Shown here: positions 25,692 through 38,795 of the stretch, one piece after another | Position numbering within the stretch: position 1 is the first letter of the stretch | Layout: every line of letters starts with the position of its first letter | Assembly (NCBI GenBank): GCA_014825775.1 | Contig: MVAQ01000068.1 | Coordinates: forward strand, 27,620 to 91,619 | Source of the DNA: Krasilnikovozyma curviuscula | Taxonomy: Eukaryota > Basidiomycota > Tremellomycetes > Cystofilobasidiales > Mrakiaceae | Length of the DNA stretch: 64,000 nucleotides | Direction of reading: 5' to 3' | Translations under genes and position numbers: made by a program | The notes under the pieces: model-generated | The model's input: the letters and a program-made list of their open reading frames with translations, nothing else | Database searches by the model: none | What the model was told of the DNA's origin: nothing

Positions 25692-28548
25692 CTAGAGCCC
25701 GACGGCGACGGTCTTCTCTGGTTTCCCGCTGAGACCTCCCTCTGGAAGGAAAGTCCAGACGGTACCAACAATCATCTGAATAACTCCAATCGAAAACAGT
25801 GTCCATTCTAAAATGGGCTTCCTACTACTGACAGGCAATAACTCCTTCGCAGCCAAGATCGGCACAATGATACAAATCAGGAACGCACTGAATGCTCCGA
25901 GGAAAGACATTACTTGTCCAAATTGTGGTAAAGAGATGGCAATGACGGTAACCAAGACGGCGAGCCCCACACGAGCGATCCATCGACCGACTTCCTTAGA
26001 GCGTTCCTTGACTTTGATAGATAGGGATGACTGGTTGTAGCGTGAATTATTGCGGTCGTCAACCATGGATGTGAGATTGAGAAGGCGTTCAAGCGTTACA
26101 CTCAACTGGAACCAGAGCGCATGTCAGGAACATAGACTCAGTGACAAGCCTTCGAGAACTGGACTTACTGGTCGAGTGCACAGAGCAAACTTTGTCAACG
26201 GCGAAAGTGCAATCATCCATAGACCAATTTTGTTTAGCAGTTGAGGGTAGCCTGGAGTTGCCATCAAGTCCTTTGTGAACTAGAAAAGAAGAAGTTCCAG
26301 TTATTTCAGAGATGTTTCAGTACAGTCAGTGGATGAAAACTATGCCCACCTCGTCCGAAACATAGTCACCAAACATTCGGTACCCTACTACACCAGTGAA
26401 CATATAGACAACGGTAGTGATGACCTAAGTGTAAAATGAGGAACAGTCAAGAGGAGAAAGATTTCCAAGGAGGATAGGCGTCGACTCACATATGCAATAT
26501 CAATCATCTGCAAGGATATAGAAAAGAAGTCAAACTCCATTCGACGCAATAAGATGAGAAAAACAAAAAACGAAAACAAAAAAAAGCTCACTTTATCAAA
26601 ATCTTCTGGCTTGGCCATGTCTCGCGCCAATGAAGGCATGACCGCATGTCCACTGAACCCTGCCATCAGCAGTCCAAACGTGAGCGGAAGTTGTCCCCAA
26701 TTCGGGCCTATACTAGTAACAGCGCCATCGAACAAACTTCCAGGAGCGTCTTTCTTGACGGTACCGTCGACTACAATACAGACGACGAGGAAGAGAGTGG
26801 AGAAGATGCCGATGAGGGAGGTGAAGGAAAGGAGGCGTAAAGGGAGGAACAAGGTAGGAAGGATGAGGAGGAGGAAGAGCGCTTTGTACGTTGAAACAGG
26901 GAAGTGGCCGAGGATTGCGAAGAGAGAGTCGCCGAAGAGGACGACGAAGGCTACTGAAAGGGCACCTAGTTCGAGACAAAATCTATGAACAACAGAAAAA
27001 GGGGTCAGCTACAGATGAAGACCGGAAAGACAGAGAAAAGAGGAGGTTGCTCTCACAGGAGATGGGTAAACATCCTACCATTTGGACCGAATGCTTGGGA
27101 AGCAATCTCAGAATAACTCGTCAAAGATGGATTGCGCCTCACGACAGCAGCGAGGAGCTTCGCACTATAACATAACAAGAGTCAGGTCTATGAAAGTCAA
27201 TGGAAGTTTGACTAGAAAGGCTAGAGAACTCACGTGTAATTGGTGACAGCAGCATAAAATATTAAGAGAATGGGTCCAAGGACCCATCCTGCGTAAGAGA
27301 AGGCGATGGGAACACTTAAGAGTCCGACACCAATGAGAACGGCAACAGAATTAAAGAGCTAAAGAGTGAGACAAGCAGATGGTGGAGGAGAAAAAAATGA
27401 AATATATGACATAAACCAAAGAACGCTTCAGAATTGCGCAAGTGAAACGGGGGAGCAGAGACACATACTGTTTGACCAAATGTACTCGTTCCAACCTCCT
27501 CAGGAACAACGGTACTCATCCTCCTCTTGATCCCGATTCCACTCGTAAGCGCTCCGACACCGCCCATGCCTGCACCTGCAAACGAGAAGCTGCTCGCAGA
27601 CGGCCGCCTGAGCCTGCTCTCTCTCCTCGCGGTGCCGGTGATGTTGTTTGGGCTGAGAAGACGGTCGGGCGTGTCGGTCGTGAAGTCAACGACAGAGCTC
27701 CTTAGCGATAGCTTCGACCCACGCCGCGCAGAGAGGGAAGACTGGTGCGCCTGCAGCGCCTGCGTTGTCAACAGCTGATGATTCCCCGACGGCGAGCCTA
27801 CAACTGCGTGTTGCGATGGTGAGAGGAGAGGTGTGCGTTCAGTTGCACCGGGTACTCCAGAACGGGCTGCAGCGAGATGTGAAGCGAGGGCGTTGCGGTC
27901 GGACAAGGGAGATTGGGTGGTGGTGTTGACGGGTTTGGAGAGAATATCTGGCAGAGGCGAGGCCGAGGTCGTCAATTTTGTTGTCGTCGTCGTCCTTGAA
28001 GGCGCCTGTTCTGGAGTTGCCTTCGTTGGGGTTAGTTGGGGAGATCGCTGTTCAACTTTGGGCGTCGTGGGAACGTCTCTATCTGACGCACTGCCCGTCG
28101 CTGACAGAGGCAGAGAGCCAACGATGGGTTTTGGTGTCCATTGGACGTTCCCGAATCCATAGCTCCCACTCCTTTCCCTTCCCATCGCTCCTGGCTTAGG
28201 CGACTCAGGAAGACCCATGGGTGTTCTGAGCGCCATTGGCGTCTTTGTACCACCACCACCCCATTTCGGTCCGCCTTCCTCGTCTTCCTCTTCGTCGTCT
28301 TCAGACAGCTGTAGCGGTGGAGTCTCACCATGCCCATGCTGGTCGTTACCCTCGATATGCGGACTGTGGTCGGACGAGAACATTCTGCTCTCGTCGTCCT
28401 CGACGACACGCCTTGAGTAGCCTTCGTCTTCCTCCTCTTCGTCATAAGACTCGTCGTCATACGACTGAGAATGGGTAACTGAAGAGCCGTCTTCTTCATC
28501 ATGGTCGGATGTATAGTTGATGAATGACGGCGAGGATGGGCTAGACAT
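25692..28548 (-). CDS. Vacuolar-type amino-acid transporter (AVT1-like, AAAP family)
   Basis: The first exon (28548-27469) encodes about 360 residues of cytosolic N-terminus with acidic and Ser/Thr/Pro-rich tracts and basic patches. Downstream exons carry the transporter: LFNSVAVLIGVGLLSVPIAF is the first AAAP helix, then SYAGWVLGPLILLIFYAAV, an SYSEIASQAFG motif, VVLFGDSLFAILG, GLLMAGFSGHAVMPSLARDM, and ends WTFLPEGGLSGKPEKTVAVGL. About ten to eleven membrane segments are expected. The long N-terminal tail and the GFSGH motif match yeast Avt1, which loads neutral amino acids into the vacuole. One intron donor (near 27071) must be GTTTAC rather than the nearer GTAGG to keep frame. Stop is TAG at 25692-25694. 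Confidence 0.85.
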
Positions 28549-28631
28549 ACGAAAGAGAGGAGAGAATGGATGAGCTTATCGGCACATTGGAGGCGAGCAA
28601 GCGAAAGGGTTGGCAAGGGAGGTGGTGATTC

Positions 28632-29021
28632 TCACAGGTTGGAGCCATAGAACATTTGAGATCGAGAATCTTTCCATCCGGCATAAACACATCGAGAAGA
28701 GAAACACAGAATGAAGAGTAAGTTTTCAGTGGATGATATCCCTTTACGCGCTGCTTGCGCCGAAGGCTCGATCCAGCAGAGTGAACTTGACAACTCACAG
28801 GAGAAGAGAATATCCAACGAGCTAGCGATCCCACCAGCAGCGGACGTGTTGTTGTTTCCATGCCCATTTGGCTGTAGATGCTGCTGCTGAGGACGGTTCA
28901 TCCTCTGGGGGTTGTTCGCTCTGCCAGGCTGCTGGGGGCTTCTGTTGGTGCTCTGCTGCTGGTGCTGCTGGCCATTGATTGCTCTTGGGGCTGCTGCACC
29001 GCCCAGAGGGGGAGGAGCCAT
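28632..29021 (-). CDS. Small Gln/Asn/Pro-rich protein, unrecognised
   Basis: The ATG at 29021 opens a frame of 129 codons. Its first 70 residues are rich in Gln, Asn, Pro and Arg (for example QPGRANNPQRMNRPQQQHLQ) and lead to SAAGGIASSLDILFS. A GTGAGT donor immediately follows, and removal of an intron up to an AAAG acceptor keeps the same frame, ending SRSQMFYGSNL. A protein of about 85 residues is then the likely product. It sits close upstream of the transporter start on the same strand, so part of this stretch could instead be leader. No family is recognised. Confidence 0.35.
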   Translation of the reverse strand: MAPPPLGGAAAPRAINGQQHQQQSTNRSPQQPGRANNPQRMNRPQQQHLQPNGHGNNNTSAAGGIASSLDILFSCELSSSLCWIEPSAQAARKGISSTENLLFILCFSSRCVYAGWKDSRSQMFYGSNL

Positions 29022-29199
29022 TAACGAGAAAAGAGGAGGAGAGGAGCGGACAAGTTAGTTGCTGGTCGACAGGAAGATCGATCCTTCCATCGCTGCGCGT
29101 GAGAAAGCCACGAAGAAGTCTAAATGTTCTTTTGGGGTTCATTTTTCCTCGACAAAAGGAAAGGAGTAATGCTTTGATTCATTGTACAAATAAGCGATA

Positions 29200-29984
29200 T
29201 TATCGCGGTTGAAGAGGTTGACCATCAGTGACTGAGTCTGCCGCATCGTTGCTATCGCTGCCACTTCTTGAATCGTCCCATTTCTCCAACCATCTCTCCA
29301 GCCAAGCAGCAGCTTCCTCGAAGCTCCATTCTTTCATCTTTACATCCTGGCCCAGCCCCCTCTCCCCTTCGCGCTCTTCACCTTGCTCGACTACGACGCC
29401 AACGTCCTGCGTCCGATGCGTAAAAGGAAGCTTCCTGATCAACCTCCTCGCCTCTTTCCCAAACTCTTCCACATTTTCCACGCCCATAGCCCAGAAAGTT
29501 GTGCGTATTCCGACGTAGAAAGTTGTAAGCGACAGCACGGTTGCGATCCCGAACGCCGTTGAGACGTATACCCCACTCGAGGGCTCTTGATGGCGGAAGA
29601 CGGTGCGGTAGAGGTATGACGGCGAGGACGTAGATATTGGTATGGAAAGGGGTGGTTCAGATGATGGTGGAGGCGTTGGTCGGGGTTGGGGGATTGTAGG
29701 TGGAAGTATTGTCGTCGTTGATGTTTTCTGCTGAAGTCGTAACTTCTGCAGTTTCTTGTATTCTCTCCAAGCGGGTCTCATTGAGAACCCCAGACCACCA
29801 ACGAAAGCGACCTAATTGCAAAACAACGACATCTTTAGACGAGTGGAGCAGTAAAAAGAGACGAAATGCTTACTGTCGCGACGCTGAATATCATTTTTTC
29901 AGTAGCCCACACGGGTCGGACCCAACCTGAATCGGAGACTTGAGCAGGACCAGGTGGTAGTCGACTAGGACCAGCTATCATCAT
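29200..29984 (-). CDS. TMEM242-like small membrane protein
   Basis: Two exons, 29984-29874 and 29811-29200, join in phase at a GTAAGC donor to read IFSVATVAFVGGLGFSMRPA. A second hydrophobic segment, VSTAFGIATVLSLTTFYVGI, is followed by WAMGVENVEEFGKEARRLI. Two close helices, a short basic loop and a W..GV.....F..... stretch after helix 2 resemble TMEM242, a mitochondrial factor implicated in ATP synthase c-ring assembly. The loop between helices is Pro/Ser/Thr-rich and longer than in animals. The C-terminal tail is acidic. The family assignment is from motif memory and is moderate. Confidence 0.5.
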
Positions 29985-30088
29985 CCCCGACGAAAAACTG
30001 TCAGTCCAGAAAAAAAAGGGCTGCGTTCCTTTTTTTCCGCCAGAGGCAACGACAAGACTGACCTTCGACAGCATCCTTCTCTTCTGCC

Positions 30089-31943
30089 ATGTCGGACACG
30101 TCTGAGCCAGAGCCCAACTTTGACGATCCGCTCGAGTTCGAGCAGGGTCCTCCTGAACCCGTTGAATCTCCTGTCGTTGCAGCAGCCGTCGTTGTCGAAC
30201 GAGAGGAAGACGAAGACGACGATTTGTTTGGCGATGGCGATGAAGGTGACTCTGCACAGGACGATGCCACGACGACTAAGGCACGAGGCGAAGATGAAGA
30301 TGAAAAAATACCGATGAAGGAAGATGTGGACGTGGATATGGATATCGAGGATGATGAGGACGACGGGCTGTCTGACGATGAGAGGGAGAGGCGGCGGCGG
30401 CTCGAGTATAACGAGGACGAGGACGACGATCAGGGTGGGGACGATGTTGTCATCAAGCAGCTGCAGGAGGTATCGATGGAAATTCACCGCTGGAACCAGC
30501 TCAAGTCGTCCAACAATACCGTGCGATTCTCATTCCACTCCTGCATTCGTGTACTTGTTGCTCAATTTCTTGCTTTTCCTTCAGACTCACCTCCTCAAAC
30601 TTCCCCCGTTCGTCAGCCTTGATTCTAAGCCGTTTGATTTTGACACCTATCAGGAAGAGACAACTGTCTTTGGCGAGGAGCAGCCTGAAGCGAGCGCCAT
30701 TGCGTCGGCAGAGGGCATCATGCTGAAGGTGGAGAACACGCTCAGGTGGAAGTGGATTAAGGACGACAAGACAGGAGAGATGGTGAGCTCTTTAACCCTT
30801 TTTTCTATCCTTGTTCCCTGGGGGAGAGTATCGATCTGGACGGCGTTAGCTAAGAAGTAACTCATTACTCTAACACCATCCGCTGTCTTATTCTTCCCCC
30901 TTTAGATCAAAGCCTCTAACGCCAAATACATACGTTGGTCTGATGGGTCCCTATCCCTCCAACTCGGCTCCTCTCTATTTGATGTTGCTTCCTCCGCACC
31001 TTTGACGATCCCCTCTTCCGAAACTGCTCTGTCGACGACGTCGTCCTCCACCCTTCCCAACTCGTTCCTCATCTCGCATCATAATGAATCACAGATTCTG
31101 CAGGTCGAGCAGCCCATCAACACGCTTATGTCGCTTATTCCAGCCGACAACAACACCAAGATGCATCGAGAGTGGGCTCGCGTTGTACAACAGCGTCACG
31201 ACAAGAAGGGCCGTTTGAAAGTGTTTGATGACTCTACGTTCGAGAAACCTACCGAAGCCTCTCTAAAGAGGCTAAAGAGTTGGAAGGGTGCACGAGGTGC
31301 AGGGGGAAGTGATAGCGAGGACGACTACGATGTGATTGAGAGGAAGGAACGCAGGAAACGACGTGGTGGGCCTGGTGCGGGCCGTTCTGGCGGCAGGAAG
31401 GCGGCAGCAAGTGACGAGGATGATAGTGAATATGATGAGGAGAGGTATGCAGCGCCCAGGGCGGGCGAGAAGAGAAATCGACCGCGTGCGGCATCGAGGA
31501 GGGATATTGATGCGGAGCTTTCCGATGACTTTGTGGTTAGTTTTACCATCTGGGCATCTTGCTTTCCCTTTCTCTTCAAATCATTTGCTGTTGAAATCTG
31601 CTCGCATGGCTGATATCGAACTCTCATTTGTGACATGCAGATTGACGATTCTGACGAAGAGGATGGCACGGCTAAGAAATCGCCCTCCAAGAAACGAAGA
31701 AAGGACGACGACGAAGTGTCACTGGACAGCATCGATGCCGCTGAAGCCCGTATCGAGGCCGCCGAACGCAAGTCGAAGAAGGTGTCGCCGTCGAAGAAGG
31801 CGTCGGCGAGCAAGAAAAAGGAAGAGAGTGAGGAAGAGGAAGAGGAGGAGAGTGAGGAGGAGATGGAAAGCGAGGAAGAAGAGGAAGACTTGCAGGTCAC
31901 GAAGAAGAAGAGGATAGTTGTTGAGGATGAAGAGGATGAGTAG
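30089..31943 (+). CDS. LEO1: Paf1 complex subunit Leo1
   Basis: Leo1 is part of the Paf1 complex that travels with RNA polymerase II and supports histone modification during elongation. Exons are 30089-30520, 30585-30782, 30906-31535 and 31641-31943. The N-terminus is highly acidic. The conserved core starts HLLKLPPFVSLDSKPFDFDT, continues with ENTLRWKWIKDD and SNAKYIRWSDGSLSLQLG, and includes QPINTLMSLIPA, all Leo1 hallmarks. The C-terminus is an alternating Lys/Glu/Ser tail ending VVEDEEDE. Acidic ends around one Leo1 domain match the family. It starts only about 105 bp from the TMEM242-like start, so the two share a divergent promoter. Confidence 0.93.
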
Positions 31944-32460
31944 GGCTAGAGGAGATAACGCTTTCACCCATAGGTGGCTTTGTGCGCTCCTGTTTGTATG
32001 TCAGAGGAGAACCATTTTATACAAAACAGCTTTCCAGTCTTTTCTAATTCTAACTGCCTGAACGTGAGCGATTGGAAAGTCAGGAGATGGACACATTCTG
32101 GGTCCATCAGGTGTCTATTGACTTGTGGACTTGATAATTTGTGTACACAGTCTTCTGGCTATGGCTTGAAGGTAGTTCCGTGCTTCTTGGGTACTTTTCG
32201 AGATCGACATCTGATGTGTGGTGGCAACCGTGCAGAGAATGATCGCCTCTGACTGAACTGTCGTCGAGAAGCCACGAAAGCGCTGCCTTGCTCTGCCTTT
32301 GACCGTCGAGTTGAGCTCGTTTTTCTTTCCTGAGGAGCTGGTACTGGAAACTGCCGCTGTCCAAGTGCGTCCAAGTGTCATTGTATCTTGTATTTGTTGC
32401 TGACCCCTTTGCTGGCATCGCGGCCCTGTCTTTTTTTCCCTCTTCGCTTTTGCTGGACAG

Positions 32461-35400
32461 ATGGTCGACTTCTTTGACGAGATTGCTGCTCCACAGAAAA
32501 CAGAAGAGGATCTCTCTCCCGTCGAGACTCTAGTCGAACATCAGCAACAACAGGAAGCGACGGCTGCTCCACTAACACCTCACTCTCCCACCGAGCACCA
32601 CGTCGTCACTGTCTCTGAGCTCACCCCTTCGTCCCCTTCTGATCTTGCAGAGGTGCCATCACTCGACCCAGAGCATGTCTTCACTATTGAAGAGGATGAT
32701 ATAGAGGACCAAGCGAAGTCCAAGGAAGAGCACCACGAAACACCAAAAGAGGAGGCCCCCGTGTTCGCAGAAGAGGAAGTCGTTGTTGAAGATCAAGCCA
32801 TTGTTCCAGAGGTCGTTCATGTCGAAGATGTGTTTCAAGCTATCATTGTGAATGACGAGGAGGCCATCCCCATCTCTGGAGAGGAAGAGCAACGGGAGAT
32901 GGAAGATGAAGTTTGTCACAGTCCCCAGCAGGATAAGGAAGCCGACATCCAAGAAGCGACACCCTCAGCACCTTTGGAGGAAGCAACAGTGATCGAACCA
33001 GCCGTTGAAGAGGTAGTAGAAGACGAAGCAGCCCCACCAGATTCTCTTTTCTCAAACGACGAACCAAACCCCTTCGATGAAATCCTATCTTCTCCCCCAG
33101 CGCTGACTGTCGACTTCCTCGACACCAACACTATCCCAACAGCGATTGTTACTGCTTCTACGCCTATCGAAGAGTCAACAGGACCTACTGATGAGTTGTT
33201 TCCGTCGACCGAAGGGGGTCCAGAGCTGGATGATTTCCTCTTGCCTTCGTCTGTAGCAACAACAGCAGCTGCTATCGTCGTCGCTGCTCCATCAACATCT
33301 GCAGCTCCAGAGTTCCAACCCCAACAATCAGTTACAAAATCACCTTACGAAAGTCTGACTCGAGCGACGACGGCGACAAAAAACCCCTACGCCAACCTCT
33401 CTGCAGCACCTTCATCAGCAGATTTCACGCCACCTGCTCGACCGCCAACGACTACCAATCCATGGGCATCTGTAGCCCCTCCACTCTCCCCAGCTTTGCC
33501 TCTGTCGTCACCCATGCTGACGCGATCAACGACCTCATCCCCCGCCATTCCTCAGAACGTTGCTTCTGCCAACCGAGAGATGTTCTCCCCACCGCCCCTT
33601 CCGCCTCTTCCCCGCCCAGCGTCTCGTTCCTTGGCTACAGCTCCTATAACAGCACCATTTCAGAGTCCACCCTCGAGCCAGAACTACCCGCTCCCTCCTT
33701 CTCAAATCATGGCGTCTACGAGACCGCCTCTCCAGCAGCAGTCGTCGAACTACCCCGTTCCACCACCACCAATGAACCCTATATCCCGCCCACCTTCGAG
33801 ATCATATGTTCCTCCTCCAGCACCGCCTGCTAAGACTTTCTCACCGCCTCCACCAGTACCAGCCGTGCCTCCACAACACCAGCGGCCCCAACCTCTGAAT
33901 GCTCCAGCGCAACCCCAGGACTCTTACAGAGCGCTTTCACCGCCCCAGGGGCTTCCTCTTGGCCTCCGAACAGTTGCAACTCCACCTCCAGTGACAGTCG
34001 CAGCGACGCAACCGTTCTACCCACCTCCTGTACACACTGCGACCCCACCCCCAACGCACCCGCTATCCCAACCTCAGTACAATGCCTCTTCTCCCTATGC
34101 ACCAACCTCTACAAGCGGCGTGTCATCCTCGACATCTCCGTCCTCCCCGCCTTCCCCTCCCTCCACCGCTGCCGTACCTCTCCAAACGACAGCGTCCTTC
34201 CCAGGTCCGCTCTTTGACCCGTCTTCGATCTCGGCTTCTGCTAAGATCAAGGAGGAGAAGAAAGGTAACGTGCTCCGATGGCTCGATGAGAGAGTTGTGG
34301 AGGCCGAGCAGGCACTAGGGTTCCTCAGGAGTAAAGGCAAAAGTGGGGGAAAGGAGGAAAGAGAGGAGGAAGGCAGGGTCGTGCTTGTTAAGCTTGTGAA
34401 AGTGCTCGTTGAAGGTGGAGGAAGGTTATGGGGAACGTGAGTTTGATTTATTTGTTCCGTGTTGCTCCCTTTACGAATACTGACATTCGTTTCCTTCTGC
34501 TGTTCGGATTACTGTAGACCAGAAATTGAACAAAAGGTTCGAGACATCCTTATCGCGCCTGCTTCTCTTCATCTCTCAGCATCCTCCCTTACTACCTCAA
34601 ATCAAATCGCTTCATCGACCTCGCCCGCTGCCATCGACCAGCTCCAGTCGCTCCTCCTCACAGGTCAGAAAGCCGCCGCTGTTACATACGCGATGGACGA
34701 GGGCCTGTGGTCCCATGCTCTTCTTATCTCAAGCTGCATCGACAAGTCTACCTGGTCCGCTGTTGTCACGCGCTTCGTGTCCGCAACGTTGCCTGGTGAC
34801 AACAGGGAGTCGCTCAAGGTGCTGTACGAGCTCTTCGGGGGTGTTACGCAACCGACCACCGTCTTCAGCGAAGAAGGTGCCGTCTTGCCCAAGCCGGACG
34901 TCAGAAAGTGGAAGGAGGCGCTGGCAATTGTTTATGGAAATCGAGGGCTGGGCGAAGGCGGAGAGGTTGCGGGGGTAAGAGAGAAGATGTTGGAAATTGG
35001 AAAAGCCGGTGGGAGTGTGGGAGAGTGTTGGTAAGATTTTTATCCTTTTTTTTACGTTATCGCTGGTCCTGTATGGACTGACACGCGTCCTCTTTGTTCT
35101 TCAGCGCGCTTTTGTCTTGTCATCCTCCACCAATGGAACCTTCTCCTTCCGATCCAAATACACCGCCTTCTGGAATCACTCCTCATCTTTATGGTTCGAC
35201 CTCGTCAGCCTCGACATCAATGGAAGATAGCATACCCTCTGTCCTTCTCACCGAATGCATCGAGTATGCTCTCTCGTTGACTCCACCTCCAGTTGTTCCC
35301 TCAACGGGTGGAAGTATGGGCAGGAAACCACAGCAGGAGATTTATCTTGGTGTCAGGCATCTACAGCCTTACAAGTTGTTGAGGGCCTGGGGCTTGGCAG

Positions 35401-37292
35401 AGAGCGGTGAAGAAGCGTTAGCCAAGAAGTGAGTACTCTGCCCAATCATTCACCTTTAAATGTTTCCGTTCCCCTGAATATGTGATTACTCTTCTCAAAT
35501 TGTTCTAGGTACTGTGATGCTCTGAATGCTACCGTCAAGCTCACCGCGAAAACTCAGCGTTCAGCACCATACCCAACTGAATTCATCAACAAGCTGAAAG
35601 AGCTCAGTGACCGTCTTGCTGCCTCTAGTAGCGGAACTGGAAGCGTGTCTTGGATCTCAAGAACTGTCTCAAAACCATCTCTTGAAACCCTTGGTACCTG
35701 GTTTGAAGGGCGACTCACTAAGCTTGTCGATGGCGACTCCTCCTCCTCGAGCGCCACTCCTTCTGCACCCGAGTACCCATCTTACTACGGTACTGGAACA
35801 AGATCTACTACACCAAACTTTGGTGCCGGTGGACGGGCCTCATCTGATGGGCGTCGATCTGGAGAGATCGATGGCCTCAGCGCGTACTGCGCTGGTGCTT
35901 CCAATGGAGGTGGATTCGAGCCTTACAACAACGAACGACGATCGACGGAGGAAACTTCTTGGTCTGGTTACGCGAATGTCAACACCATCAACAACGGTAG
36001 TGCCTTCAGCAACATATCCGGTTACTCGGCTGCTGGTGCTAGTCTTACACCTTCCTATGGTAACGAGCGGAAATCGATCGACGACGCCAGCAACAACAGC
36101 GTCAACCATCTCTGGTCACCTTATGACTCAACTTCTGCATCCCCAGCTTTCGCGGAGCAGAGCAGCTACAGCGAGGTTGGACACACCACGCCTACTCCTG
36201 CTGTTGCGAATGGCGGAGGTGGGAACCACCGTCAGGAGTACGATGACTTAGAGATTGAGGATCTTGGATTTGGGAACTCGAAGCCTAAGCAGAAGAAAGA
36301 GACTGAAAATGAAGGTGGTGCTGATGGTGACCAAGAGGATGACAAGGATGTGAAGGGTAAAGGTAAAGCAAAAGCTCAAGAGCCCCAGGCAGGTGAGTTC
36401 TATCTGGTATCCTTTTTGTGATGATCTACCCATCCATTTACGTGATGCCATCTTTTGCTTCGTTTGTTTCAGTTGACAAATCCCAAGAGCTCAAGTCGTC
36501 TCAATCTTCTTCCTGGCTGGGTCGTCTATGGTCTTCGAAGCCTGCAACTCCTGCCAGTAGCACTCCACCACCAGCTGGTCCAATAAAAGCGAAGTTGGGA
36601 GATGAATCCGCTTTCGTGTATGACAAGGACCTCAAGCGATGGATCAACAAGAAAGCTGGCGCTACTGAATCTGCGCCAGCTCCCCCGCCTCCACCACCTG
36701 GAAGACGAGTAGCTTCTGCGGCGGGTATGCAGCCAAACCGATCTTCGAGTCCAACACCCCCGATGCCACCACCTCGTCCCGCATCATCAGCTGCTTTCTC
36801 TGCTCCACCTCCACCTGCCTTACCGCCATCTATCCCTCGTACATCGTCGAGTATTGGAGTCGGCAGACCATCCACTGTGTCTACTCCTCCAGACTCAACA
36901 TCACACAACATGGATACTACCATTTCTGCTAGCTCATCACCTCCTTCATCCTCGCCGGTTCCGTTACCCGGTCCACCTGATAATCGCTCAGCGTCGGTCC
37001 CGCCCCCAGCATCGAAACCTCCTCCTGGTCCGCCAACTGGTAAACCACCTGGATCACTTGCTGGAACTTCACCTCTGTCAAGAGGTCCTATCGTTGATCC
37101 TACCGCTGATCTTCTCGCTAGAGCTCCTCCCCCAAGAAGTAAGAGTAGTATGGCGCTGGGAGGAAAGAAAAACATTAGATCACGATATGTGAGTTATTTT
37201 TCTGTCTCCTTTATCTCCTCAAACCAGACCGCATTAAACATTACGTAATTTTCAAGGTCGACGTCTTTGAGCAGACGCCTCCTGCGTCCTAG
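32461..37292 (+). CDS. SEC16: COPII coat assembly protein Sec16
   Basis: Sec16 organises ER exit sites and scaffolds COPII coats. Exons are 32461-34436, 34518-35030, 35105-35428, 35509-36392, 36473-37188 and 37257-37292. The long first exon encodes acidic then Pro-rich disordered sequence with NPFDEIL and NPWASV patches. The ACE1 helical region follows: KIKEEKKGNVLRWLDERVVE, LQSLLLTGQKAAAVTYAMDE, and KSTWSAVVTRFVSATLPGD. The C-terminus is Pro-rich, contains KLGDESAFVYDKDLKRWINK (a conserved Sec16 C-terminal block) and ends GKKNIRSRYVDVFEQTPPAS. The last coding exon is only 36 nt. All splice phases fit. Confidence 0.93.
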
Positions 37293-37503
37293 CCGGTAAC
37301 TGTCACTTCAAATCCGAACCCATTTAATGTCATAATAAAAAGCATATTGTTTCTGTATCACCTAATCAGATCCTATCTACCTATTCAGAAAGAGGAGATA
37401 CAAACCTTGACAGTACCTAAAAGGTCATTGACAGCAAGTATACATAGAATCGTTTTGGCATTGAGTTTACCCGTGTATCGTTTCAACACCGTATTTCAAG
37501 AAG

Positions 37504-38468
37504 TTATACATCACTCATCGCAAACGAGCCTCCCCAGAAATTGAATGTAGCATCGATAGCACCGTCACCTGGCTTTCTCCAGACCTCCGTCTCGTCATCC
37601 TTCCAAACACCAAACGATCTCAATACGCTAACTGTGTCCCTATTGAGGTGACAACCACCATAGAAGAGAGTCCAAACAGGAGTCCAAGCCCTCTGAAATA
37701 CAGATCCTTTATGTTTGAGGCAGTGTTCAAAGAATAAGAGGTGTCCCGTCGAGGGCTTGAGGAACGTTGTGACAAGCGGCTTCATCAACTTTGCGGGCGT
37801 CGGAATTGTGCACATGACCAGGATGGAGAGCAATGTGTCAACGGAGCCAGGAGAGACAAACTTTTTTATTTCTTCGATATTCTCAACTCCACACGGGACA
37901 AGAACGAGCTTCTCGACGGGAAAGTTGATGGATTCAGCTGTTTTTCTGTGATGTGAAGAAGCAAAAAAAAGGTCACAATCTTCAGCTTCTGATCGAAGAT
38001 AACACCTACTCAAAAAAGAAAACGCACAAGATTGATGGGTGAAGCTCAAGGTTTGGTTCCACAGCTATGTACTTTTGGATTCGTTTGAGATTGCAGTGAG
38101 TCAATGAATGACCTGATCCAGCGCCGAGATCCATGACTACTCCTTCAGCTTTTGAGTATAGCAACGACTGAAATGATAAAGCAAAATTAGAGCTCAGAAT
38201 AAGAGGAGACGCGGGACCGATGACTGACCTTTTTACCTTCCAATGTACTCTCATTGATCAAATCCCCTGATCCATTTAACCAATGCATAGCAAAGAATCC
38301 CTCCCTGACATTGATCCAAAACTTGAAGGAGAACAATTCTGTAATGCGTTTTGGTTGTGTTATAAGTTTCCAAGCGGACAAGGTGAATTTGATGGTTGGG
38401 ACGATGGAAAGAACGCAGGCGGTGATGATGAAGAACAAGGGGATAAAAGGCTCGAGAAGGTTGATCAT
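37504..38468 (-). CDS. METTL7-like membrane-anchored methyltransferase
   Basis: The protein starts with a hydrophobic segment (PFIPLFFIITACVLSIVPTI), then a region ending INVREGFFAMHWLNGSGDL. After an intron with donor GTCAGT comes SAM-binding motif I, EGVVMDLGAGSGHS, followed by IQKYIAVEPNLELHPSIL and, in the last exon, LVLVPCGVENIEEI and HLLFFEHC. An N-terminal anchor plus a class I methyltransferase fold with HLLFFEH resembles the METTL7/TMT1 family (thiol S-methyltransferases of ER and lipid droplets in animals). Substrate here is unknown. Stop TAA lies at 37504-37506, about 210 bp from the convergent SEC16 stop. Confidence 0.7.
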
Positions 38469-38795
38469 TGTCTAAAATATGCTCAACAGTATTTCCCGAA
38501 GGTGGAGATGGTGGTTGGGAGTCAGGAGAAGAAAAGAAGACGTCGACCAGAAGAACCAAAATTATCAATGGATCTGCTGATTGTTTCAAACAAAGTTTCG
38601 GCTGAGCAATCGAAACGCCAAGAAGCTCATAATTCTGTGATATTATTTTCCATTCACTGATCTCAGATGGAAATTGTTGCCAATGGGGGTATTTCAACTT
38701 TCATTGAAGGAAATCGAATACGCCGGGGATAATGAATAGGGAGAAGATAGTATAGTGGGATTACACGAGGAGGCAGAGCATACATGTTATGGAAA

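Noticed and set aside
27316..28548. Plus-strand frames opposite the transporter N-terminus (for example 27833-28162)
   Set aside because: They are shadows of the long minus-strand exon, whose low-complexity codons keep other frames open.
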